Shown here: piece by piece, positions 7,763 through 13,321 of the stretch
Numbering within the stretch: the first letter of the stretch is position 1
Layout: each line of letters begins with the position of its first letter
Assembly (NCBI GenBank): GCA_035707845.1
Contig: DASSTP010000081.1
Coordinates: 1 to 13,321 of the forward strand
DNA length: 13,321 nt
DNA from: CAMLHP01 sp035707845
GTDB taxonomy: Bacteria; Gemmatimonadota; Gemmatimonadetes; Gemmatimonadales; GWC2-71-9
Reading direction: 5' to 3'
Translations under genes and position numbers: made by a program
Notes under the pieces: generated by a model
Databases searched by the model: none
What the model saw: only the letters and a program-made list of their open reading frames with translations
What the model was told of the DNA's origin: nothing

Positions 7763-10722
7763 GCGAACTCCTCGAGCGACTCGCGCGTGCCCTCGGCGAC
7801 CGCTATGCCGTCCAGGGTGAACTGGGACGGGGCGGCATGGCGGTCGTCTTCCTGGCGCACGATCTCCGCCACGATCGCGACGTCGCCATCAAGGTGCTCT
7901 CCCCTGAACTGGCCGCATCCCTCGGGCACCAGCGGTTTGTCCGCGAGGTGCGGGTGGCGGCGCGGCTCAGCCACCCGGGCATCGTCCCACTGTACGACAG
8001 TGGCGATGCCGATGGCCTCCTCTTCTACGTCATGCCCGTCATCAAGGGCGAGTCGCTAGCCGCGCGCCTTCGGCGGGAAGGGCCGCTGCCGCTCGAGGAT
8101 GCGCTCGCCATCGGCGCAGAGGTGGCCGACGCGCTGGACTACGCCGGCAAGCAGGGCGTGGTCCACCGCGACATCAAGCCGGGCAACATTCTCCTCAGTG
8201 GCGGGCATGCACTGGTTGCCGATTTCGGCCTGGCGCACGCCGTGGAGCAGGACCAGACGGTCCTGACCTCATCGGGGCTCGTCGTCGGCACGCCGATGTA
8301 CATGAGCCCGGAGCAGGTCGGCAGCTCCGCGCGGCTCGACCCGCGCTCCGATCAGTACAGTCTCGGCTGCGTGCTCTACGAAATGCTGGTGGGCGAGCCG
8401 CCGTTTACCGGTGCCTCGGTGCAGCAGGTTTTTGCCCGGCATGCCGTGGAGCGCGTGCCCAGCATTCGCGCCGTGCGCGACGTGGTTCCCGAGATCATTG
8501 AAGGGGCAATACACCGCGCGCTGGCCAAGAATCCGGCGGACCGTTTTCCCAGCTCGGGAGAGTTCGCGCGGGTCCTCCGGGGCGAATCGTTTCCCGCCTG
8601 GAGCCGGGCATCGCTCGCCCTGCCGCGCCCGCGGCGGCGGCGCCCCTGGCTTATTGCAGCCACGGTGCTGCTGCCCGTCATCGGCGTCATCGTCGCCTGG
8701 CGCCTGCTGACCAGCCGCAGCCCCGTCCTGCCGCTGGACCCGGCTCGCGTCGCCATCCTGCCGCTCGCCCCTGCGAACCCGGGTGACTCGTCCGCCGCCG
8801 CCGCCGGGCGCGCGCTCGCCAACCTCCTCGCCGAGCGCTTCACGGGACAGGGCGGGCCGCGCGCCGCTGAAGCATCCGGCGTGCAGGCGGCACTGCGGCG
8901 CCTCGACCTGGCGTCGGGCGTGCTGGACCAGCCGCATGTTCTCGAACTGGCACGGGCGTTGGGAAGCGGCCTGATGCTGCGCGGCCAGGTGCTCACGTCG
9001 GGGGACTCGCTCAACGTCACGGCAACCATCGAATCAGCCAGCGATGGCTCGGAGCTGGCCAGGGTGGCGGGCATCGGCGGCACCGCAAGTCGGCTTGGCC
9101 CGCTCGCGGACCAGCTCGCCGCGGGACTCCTCGTCTCGCTCGCGGGACAGTCAACCGACCGGCTGGTCGCCTTGCGGCAAGCGGCGTTGCCGGCGCTGCG
9201 TTCCTTTCTCCAGGCGGAACGTGAATTCGGAAACGGTCACTACGCTGCCGCCGCCTCAGACTATGCGGCGTCCATTGATCAGGATTCGTCATTTGCGCTG
9301 GCGGGCATTGGCTGGCTCATGGCGGGCCAGCTCTCCAGCAACAGCGGGGTGGATTCAGTGACGCGCTGGCTCAAGACGCGGAGAGGCGACCTGCCGGTGA
9401 CGGATGCACGCTTTCTGCCCTGCCTCAGCAGGGAATTCCTGCCGGAGAGCATCCCGGTCGCCGTGCGCGACACCATGGCCTATTACTCCCTCTGCGAAAT
9501 GGCGACCTCGGCTCCGAAGCGGCCCGACATCTGGCTGCAGTTCGGGCTGGTGCTCAACCAGCAGACGTGGGCCGGCCTGGCCGGCGCGCGTGACCGCGCG
9601 GCTGCGGCCTTTCAGAAGGCGCTGGACATCGACTCGACGTATGTGCCGGCACTCGGACATCTGCTCGAGATCGAGGCAGCACGCGGCGACACCGCGAGCG
9701 TGCGGCGCCTGGGGCGCCGCTACCTCGCGCTCGACAAGGATGGCGATCTGGCCGAGTTCTATCGCTGGCTGATCGCCGCATCGCTGGGCGACACCACGAC
9801 CCTGAGGAGCTTCCGGAGCGCGATAACGTCGCAGAGCTACGCCACGCTCGATCGGCTTATCTCGGCTGCGGAAGTCGAAGGGGTGGGGCTCGATGACGCG
9901 GTGGCGGCGGCGCGCGAGCTGCAGCGACGCAGTGGCGCCGCGCACGATCTCATTCGGGCCTTTCAGCGCCAGGCGGAGCTGGCCCTCAACCAGGGGAGGC
10001 CGTCGGAGGCCGCTCGGCTGATGCGGGCCGCGACCGCGGCCGACGCAACCGGCCTGTATCACGACTTCGCGACCATCTTTTCCGCGCTGTACTGGGACGG
10101 TGATACCACGCTTGCAGCTGAAACCATCGCGCGATCTGAGCCGGGGCTTGAAGCACTCGCGGCCGGGCGCAATGTGCCCACACCTGATCAGCAGCTTGCC
10201 GCCGTGGGACTGGCGCTCTGGCGCGCCGCGCATGAGCAGTGGGAACGGATCCCGCCGCTGGTTGCCGTGCTGGAGCGGGTGGAACCGGAGGAGCGCGATG
10301 ACGTGGCGGATATCTGCCTCCGTGTCCTGGAGGCCCGGCGGGCGGTGGCTCTCCACAAGCCCGAGGCCGCGCGGCTGGTGGCGGCGCTTGACTCACCCCG
10401 GGTACTCGACCCGTACCTGAATTCCTGGGCCGTAACGCTGGGCAACCTGACCCTGGCGGAGCTTTACACCGAACTGGGTGACTACGCCAGGGGCCTCAGC
10501 GTGGTCGAACGCCGGGCTCCGGTGGCTGACGCCGGCGCGCAGCGGGTGCAGGTGGCGCTCTCGACACTGTATCGCGAGGAAGGTCGTCTTGCGAGCCTCA
10601 CGGGCGACAAGGCGAAGGCCCGTGCGGCGTATGGCCATTACCTGGCACTGCGCGCGCATCCCGACCCGGCGCTGCAGTCGGAGGTGGAGCGTATTCGCGG
10701 CGAGTTGTCAGCGCTGGAGTGA
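7759..10722 (+). CDS. Membrane-anchored Ser/Thr protein kinase with TolB/FlgO-like and TPR regions
   Basis: 987 residues. The N-terminal kinase (about 15-275) is complete: 'GELGRGGMAVVF', K45 in 'DVAIKVL', 'VVHRDIKPGN' (D138, N143), 'ADFGLAHA' (D155), 'GTPMYMSPEQ' and 'DQYSLGCVLYEML'. A basic patch 'RPRRRRPW' precedes one membrane helix at about 296-317. After it, about 328-462 ('VAILPLAPANPG', 'LARALGSGLMLRGQVL') resembles the TolB/FlgO-like domain often found before TPRs, and 470-980 is helical with TPR-like pairs ('AAAAFQKALDIDSTYVPAL'). Such proteins are presumed signalling kinases with an outward-facing sensor. ATG 7759 overlaps the preceding TGA as ATGA, with no separate Shine-Dalgarno site, so translation is coupled to the kinase-LanC gene. 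That ties it to the peptide system, perhaps as regulator, immunity sensor or a second kinase, though these kinases are common in the phylum and the link could be accidental. An in-frame extension to 7372 lies inside the LanC domain. Confidence 0.93.
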   Translation: MSELLERLARALGDRYAVQGELGRGGMAVVFLAHDLRHDRDVAIKVLSPELAASLGHQRFVREVRVAARLSHPGIVPLYDSGDADGLLFYVMPVIKGESLAARLRREGPLPLEDALAIGAEVADALDYAGKQGVVHRDIKPGNILLSGGHALVADFGLAHAVEQDQTVLTSSGLVVGTPMYMSPEQVGSSARLDPRSDQYSLGCVLYEMLVGEPPFTGASVQQVFARHAVERVPSIRAVRDVVPEIIEGAIHRALAKNPADRFPSSGEFARVLRGESFPAWSRASLALPRPRRRRPWLIAATVLLPVIGVIVAWRLLTSRSPVLPLDPARVAILPLAPANPGDSSAAAAGRALANLLAERFTGQGGPRAAEASGVQAALRRLDLASGVLDQPHVLELARALGSGLMLRGQVLTSGDSLNVTATIESASDGSELARVAGIGGTASRLGPLADQLAAGLLVSLAGQSTDRLVALRQAALPALRSFLQAEREFGNGHYAAAASDYAASIDQDSSFALAGIGWLMAGQLSSNSGVDSVTRWLKTRRGDLPVTDARFLPCLSREFLPESIPVAVRDTMAYYSLCEMATSAPKRPDIWLQFGLVLNQQTWAGLAGARDRAAAAFQKALDIDSTYVPALGHLLEIEAARGDTASVRRLGRRYLALDKDGDLAEFYRWLIAASLGDTTTLRSFRSAITSQSYATLDRLISAAEVEGVGLDDAVAAARELQRRSGAAHDLIRAFQRQAELALNQGRPSEAARLMRAATAADATGLYHDFATIFSALYWDGDTTLAAETIARSEPGLEALAAGRNVPTPDQQLAAVGLALWRAAHEQWERIPPLVAVLERVEPEERDDVADICLRVLEARRAVALHKPEAARLVAALDSPRVLDPYLNSWAVTLGNLTLAELYTELGDYARGLSVVERRAPVADAGAQRVQVALSTLYREEGRLASLTGDKAKARAAYGHYLALRAHPDPALQSEVERIRGELSALE

Positions 10723-10785
10723 GTCGTAGGTCGTACGTCATGAGTCGCATGACGTACGACCGATGGCCTACGACTTGCGACTCAG
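10723..10785. repeat. Nine 7-base units, GTC-type then GAC-type, forming a palindrome
   Basis: Units in exact register: GTCGTAG, GTCGTAC, GTCATGA, GTCGCAT, then GACGTAC, GACCGAT, GGCCTAC, GACTTGC, GACTCAG. It begins at the first base after the Ser/Thr kinase stop codon and runs over the last 18 bases of the convergent yggU gene, so part of the array is translated as the C-terminus of YggU. Confidence 0.92.
10730..10760. terminator. Probable bidirectional terminator hairpin
   Basis: Perfect 13-base arms GTCGTACGTCATG (10730-10742) and CATGACGTACGAC (10748-10760) enclose the loop AGTCG, with further imperfect pairing outside (GAGTCGTAGG against CCTACGAC and GCGACTC). It lies between two convergent genes, Ser/Thr kinase and yggU, where a two-way terminator is expected. 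A short CTTTT run follows on the plus strand at 10785-10790. The hairpin is a product of the heptamer array. Confidence 0.7.
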
Positions 10786-11037
10786 CTTTTCAAGCGCTTC
10801 TGTCGTAGCCCCTGACACTCGCACTGTCTTCCGGCGCGACGTCAGCCCGGACACGATCTCGATGCTACTCCTCGACACATCGAGCTCCTTCGCCAGCAGC
10901 CGCACCAGCTCCTCGTTGGCCGCGCCGCCCACCGGTGGCGCCGCCAGGCGCACCTTGAGCGCGTCGCCATGCGGGCCCACGATCTCGCTGCGCGAGGCGC
11001 GGGGCTGGACCAGGATGGACAGGGTGAATTCAGTCAT
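10768..11037 (-). CDS. yggU: DUF167/YggU family protein
   Basis: 89 residues, the usual size for this small cytoplasmic family. The signature is clear: 'VQPRASRSEIVGPHGDALKV' near residue 10, 'VRLAAPPVGGAANEELVRLL' around 30-48 and 'IEIVSGLTSRRKTVRVSG' around 59-76. The biochemical role of the family is not known; the fold is a small alpha/beta domain. The gene commonly sits beside yggT, as here, downstream on the same strand. The ATG at 11037 lies inside a heptamer unit (GTCATAA on the plus strand) and has no Shine-Dalgarno sequence because the bases before it are repeat. The last six codons are also repeat-derived. The spacing of 47 bases to yggT suggests one transcript. Confidence 0.93.
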   Translation of the reverse strand: MTEFTLSILVQPRASRSEIVGPHGDALKVRLAAPPVGGAANEELVRLLAKELDVSRSSIEIVSGLTSRRKTVRVSGATTEALEKLSRKS

Positions 11038-11088
11038 AAGTCATCAGTCATAAGTCATAAGTCGTACGACGTATGACATACGACTTAG
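11033..11088. repeat. Eight 7-base units filling the yggT-yggU gap
   Basis: Units in exact register: GTCATAA, GTCATCA, GTCATAA, GTCATAA, GTCGTAC, then GACGTAT, GACATAC, GACTTAG. The array occupies the whole gap and reaches into both genes: the first unit carries the start codon of yggU and the last carries the stop codon of yggT. The right part can pair with the left (GTCGTAC with GTACGAC and outward, mainly at the GTC/GAC positions), giving an imperfect hairpin. Confidence 0.92.
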
Positions 11089-11666
11089 GACAGCAGTACC
11101 CGCATCGCCGCCCGTTCCGCAAACACCAGCAGGAAGTAGGCAACCAGCGGCGTGATGTCGATCATTCCCAGGGGCGGGACGATGCGGCGGAGGGGGGCAA
11201 GGAGCCATTCGGTGAGGACCACGAACGGGCGCATCCACTTCGTGTATTCGTTGGCGCCGATCCAGCTGCCGATGACCCTGACGATCAGGGCCATCTCGAC
11301 GATCCAGAAGATCCAGTGTACCACCTGCGCAATCCAGAAGCGGGGGCCGCCCTGGGCCGCGTACGCCAGCGAGATGACCGCGCCGGCAATCCATCGGAAG
11401 AGCCAGAGTGCAACCAGCCCCAGCGCGAGAGTGAGCCCGGCCAGCCAGAGGGGCGCCTGCTGCGGGTTGCCGCCGGAGCGCAGCAGCCGGCGCTCGATGG
11501 GCTGCAGCAGGGGATCGCTCACCCGCCGGATGGCCCTGGGCCACCAGCCGAAGGGCGCCAGCTTCTGCCGCTGCACCATCCAGTGCGTGGTGGCGACCAG
11601 GAGCGTGAAGAGAAAAGCAACGGCCACCACGATGCGCAGGCCGAAATAAAGCGAAGTCAGTACCAC
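11085..11666 (-). CDS. yggT: YggT family integral membrane protein (two YGGT repeats)
   Basis: 193 residues, matching the two-repeat form of the family. Membrane segments: about 5-27, 72-102 (one or two spans), 110-135 and 170-192. The second repeat has the recognisable end 'RVIGSWIGANEYTKWMRPF' plus 'LLAPLRRIVPPLGMIDITP' (about 130-172); the first is more divergent ('WWPRAIRRVSDPLLQPIERR' at 41-60). Proteins of this family sit in the cytoplasmic membrane and are linked to osmotic or ion tolerance and to division-associated clusters; mechanism is uncertain. The start is GTG at 11666 with only a weak ribosome site. It is followed by yggU, the classic neighbour, across a repeat-filled gap. Upstream, 96 bases separate it from the lipoprotein gene. 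Confidence 0.9.
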   Translation of the reverse strand: MVLTSLYFGLRIVVAVAFLFTLLVATTHWMVQRQKLAPFGWWPRAIRRVSDPLLQPIERRLLRSGGNPQQAPLWLAGLTLALGLVALWLFRWIAGAVISLAYAAQGGPRFWIAQVVHWIFWIVEMALIVRVIGSWIGANEYTKWMRPFVVLTEWLLAPLRRIVPPLGMIDITPLVAYFLLVFAERAAMRVLLS

Positions 11667-11715
11667 TGGTCAGCAGGTCGGTGAGGAGGGGTTGGTGCCT
11701 GCGGGCCGCACTGTG

Positions 11716-11739
11716 CCTTCGTGCTTTCGTGGCTTCGTG
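11716..11739. repeat. Three octamers NYTTCGTG
   Basis: CCTTCGTG, CTTTCGTG and GCTTCGTG follow in exact 8-base register in the gap between the lipoprotein gene and yggT (11667-11762). Nothing else was found in that gap: no clear promoter, and no hairpin at the repeat. On the minus strand it reads CACGAAGCCACGAAAGCACG, a kind of intergenic sequence that gives rise to spurious open frames ('SHEATKARRH'). Confidence 0.7.
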
Positions 11740-11762
11740 TGAAACAACTTCAGGCACATCAG

Positions 11763-12203
11763 CTAGTCCAGCGCCCCGCCGGCCTGGACCTCATGGGATT
11801 CGCCTGATGGCGAGGTGCAGGTCAGCGTATAACGGCCCGCGCCGATCACGGCGTCTTCCAGCACCTTGAGCTCACCGGTGCAGGCCACCCAGAAATGTGT
11901 CGCGGGATCCCGGAACGCCGCGCCGGCCGTGAACTCTGGCCCGCTGCCGTTGACGCTCCGGGCGATGTCACTGGTGAGACTGTCGGTGCCGAGGTCCCGC
12001 AGCGAGCGGGGCAGGCGACCGCGGTGCGAGCCACGGTAGTCGGACGCGAGGTCGAGCAGGTGATAGATCTCGCGCCCCAGCACCGTCGCGTCGACTTCAG
12101 CGGAATCGGCGGCGGTGCGCGGCGCCGCGGCGCGGGCGGCGGCGGGCTCGCCCTTGCCGCACGCCATCAGCAATGCCGCAAGCACCGCCAGCGCCGGCTT
12201 CAT
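11763..12203 (-). CDS. Small predicted lipoprotein of unknown function
   Basis: 146 residues starting 'MKPALAVLAALLMACGKGE': a short hydrophobic signal with a lipobox (LMAC) and lipidation at C15, so it is likely exported and anchored to a membrane. An Ala-rich linker (16-35) precedes a small domain at about 36-140 with 'YHLLDLASDYRGSHRGRLPR', a D/S/T-rich middle and two cysteines, C108 ('WVACTG') and C129 ('LTCTSP'), which could form a disulfide outside the cytoplasm. The order helix, 'RLPRSLRDLG', beta strands and paired C-terminal cysteines recalls the head domain of minor pilins, but the pilin N-terminal helix is absent; this is only a resemblance. Its ATG overlaps the stop of the desaturase gene as ATGA, so the two are translationally coupled. 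Confidence 0.8.
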   Translation of the reverse strand: MKPALAVLAALLMACGKGEPAAARAAAPRTAADSAEVDATVLGREIYHLLDLASDYRGSHRGRLPRSLRDLGTDSLTSDIARSVNGSGPEFTAGAAFRDPATHFWVACTGELKVLEDAVIGAGRYTLTCTSPSGESHEVQAGGALD

Positions 12204-13174
12204 TCGAGCGCGAACTCCCGGTTGAACACCACGTCGAAGCTGAACGTCTTGGCCTTGCTCCGCGTCTCGATGGCATCGGCCACCCGCCGCAGCCGGTCCG
12301 GGATGCCGAGGATCTTGTCCTGCGCCACGCGGCCCAGCTCCGAGAGCCCCTGCAGCGTCTCGATCTTCCAGAACTTGATCTGCTCCTGCACGATGCGCAG
12401 GTAGTCGCGTGGGCCATAGATGCCGGAGCGCCGGATCACGTCGGCAATCTCGCGGAAGCCCGGCATGCTGTGGCCCGGCATGTCGATGCTGGGGAGCACC
12501 TGCACCAGCGACTGCAGCGCCTGGTCGGGATCCCGCTGGAGGATTTCCTGCATGATGGTGCGGTAGAAGGCAAAGTGCCGGGCCTCCTCCCGCGCGATCC
12601 GGTCGAGGATCATGGCGAGCCGCTCGTCATGCTCCGCGATCAGCTGGCCGGTGGCCGCATGGGAGAACTGGGTGGCCCGTTCCTGCACCGTGGTATAGGC
12701 AAAGACCCGGTAGGGGTCGCGATCCCATGCGGGGTGGAACCCCGCCTTCATGTACTCGAACTGCATCTCCTCCAGCCGACGCTGCTGGAAGAGCCGGGCC
12801 TCGCGGGTGTAGTCGTGGAGCACCTGGCCGTGGCGGTCTTCTTCCGCGGTCCAGAGGTTATTCCACGAGCGCCAGTAGCTGTCGTCGTCGAGATAGACCG
12901 CCAGCAGGCGGTGGAAATGCGGCAGCCCCTCCTCGGTGAGGAGGTTGAGCGCCAGTGCCGCGCGCACGGCGTCAGGGATCCCCTCGGCCCGCTTCTGCAG
13001 CTCGGCCCGGTGGGTCTCCGGACATTCATCGGGACCCGGGCCAATCAGCTCACTCGGAAACCAGAGTTCGCGCTTCTCCTCGTGCGCACTCATCAGCTCG
13101 CGCACCTTGGTCTCGAGATCCTTGAGAACCTCGACCTTGGAGAGGAGCTGGCGGGCGGATTCGGTGAGGGTCAT
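12200..13174 (-). CDS. Acyl-[acyl-carrier-protein] desaturase, soluble di-iron type
   Basis: 324 residues, cytoplasmic. Inserts a cis double bond into ACP-bound fatty acyl chains using O2 and reduced ferredoxin, setting membrane fluidity. All six iron ligands of the plant-type (castor delta-9, mycobacterial DesA) family can be placed: E81 ('LLTEEGLPHFH'), E112 and H115 ('AEEDRHGQ'), E165 ('VQERATQFSH'), E197 and H200 ('EEARHFAFY'). Start: the frame stays open to 13297, but that extension encodes repeat DNA. ATG 13174 has AGGA five bases upstream and gives the family's usual N-terminus, so it is preferred. The 65-base leader (13175-13239) has a possible -10 TACTAT at 13239-13234 with no convincing -35, because a palindromic repeat begins there. 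First gene of a probable operon with the lipoprotein, yggT and yggU; a functional link with them is not obvious. Confidence 0.92.
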   Translation of the reverse strand: MTLTESARQLLSKVEVLKDLETKVRELMSAHEEKRELWFPSELIGPGPDECPETHRAELQKRAEGIPDAVRAALALNLLTEEGLPHFHRLLAVYLDDDSYWRSWNNLWTAEEDRHGQVLHDYTREARLFQQRRLEEMQFEYMKAGFHPAWDRDPYRVFAYTTVQERATQFSHAATGQLIAEHDERLAMILDRIAREEARHFAFYRTIMQEILQRDPDQALQSLVQVLPSIDMPGHSMPGFREIADVIRRSGIYGPRDYLRIVQEQIKFWKIETLQGLSELGRVAQDKILGIPDRLRRVADAIETRSKAKTFSFDVVFNREFALE

Positions 13175-13239
13175 GAGGTTCCTGAGCGCGAGAAACGGCG
13201 CCGGCGGAGGGCCGGATATGAGGTGGAATTCGAATAGTA

Positions 13240-13321
13240 ACGGACAGATGGACAGATGGACAGTTGGACAGTTCGTGCAGGCTGTCCACCTGTCCAACTG
13301 TCCATCTGTCCATCTGTCCGT
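13240..13321. repeat. Octamer-based palindrome at the right edge
   Basis: A 32-base left arm (13240-13271), built from units GGACAGAT, GGACAGAT, GGACAGTT, GGACAG, is the exact reverse complement of 13290-13321. The 18-base centre contains one extra CTGTCCAC unit whose CAC can pair with GTG at 13275-13277. The transcript from either strand would form a very stable hairpin. The window ends on the last paired base, so the element may be longer. It lies upstream of the desaturase gene. Confidence 0.95.

Noticed and set aside
11044..11757. A 237-residue minus-strand frame beginning in the octamer tract
   Set aside because: It begins in translated repeat ('SHEATKARRH') and otherwise overlaps yggT out of frame.
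13175..13297. Extension of the desaturase to an upstream ATG
   Set aside because: The added residues are translated octamer palindrome; ATG 13174 has a ribosome site and fits the family N-terminus.

Overview
The window is high-GC bacterial DNA. It most likely comes from a member of the Gemmatimonadota or a related soil/water lineage. The main reason is a serine/threonine kinase opening with a glycine-rich loop next to 'GDRYAVQGELGRGGMAVVF' and joined through one membrane helix to a long TPR-rich domain, a protein type very abundant in that phylum. The phylum call is inference; no rRNA or tRNA gene lies in the window.

Layout. (1) 1-1887, minus: the N-terminal part of cobalamin-dependent methionine synthase (metH), running off the left edge, with a TATAAT promoter and a structured leader. 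(2) 1888-2150: an intergenic region built largely of short tandem repeats. (3) 2151-3789, minus: a two-gene unit made of a transglutaminase-fold protein and a 114-residue unknown one base downstream. (4) 3790-4010: a divergent control region with a near-consensus promoter (TTGACG-17-TATATC) facing right. (5) 4011-10722, plus: the centrepiece, which looks like an undescribed-architecture lanthipeptide locus. It has a 68-residue Cys/Thr-containing precursor-like peptide, a strong stem-loop, a HopA1-like (phospho-Ser/Thr lyase-like) protein, a protein fusing an RRE-like N-terminus, a kinase and a LanC cyclase, and a membrane-anchored Ser/Thr kinase. The last three genes overlap by 14 and 4 bases. 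(6) 10768-13174, minus: yggU (DUF167), yggT, a small lipoprotein and a plant-type acyl-ACP desaturase, likely one transcript read from right to left.

How the genes may work together. In class III/IV lanthipeptide synthetases, lyase, kinase and cyclase sit in one chain. In class V they are separate proteins with a HopA1-type lyase. Here a HopA1-type protein is separate, while kinase and a Zn-binding LanC domain are fused. The set could phosphorylate Thr/Ser of the 4011-4217 peptide, eliminate phosphate and add Cys thiols. The divergent transglutaminase-fold protein could be a processing enzyme, and the coupled membrane kinase could be a regulator; both roles are inference from position.

A second, independent theme is a family of short-period repeats filling most gaps between genes. 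Four of them (2031-2100, 3795-3857, 10723-10785, 11033-11088) hold strict 7-base register. Three of these run as GTC-N4 units and then switch to GAC-N4 units, so they fold into long hairpins; 8-base versions occur at 2104-2151, 11716-11739 and 13240-13321. They mark operon borders and in places supply start or stop codons.
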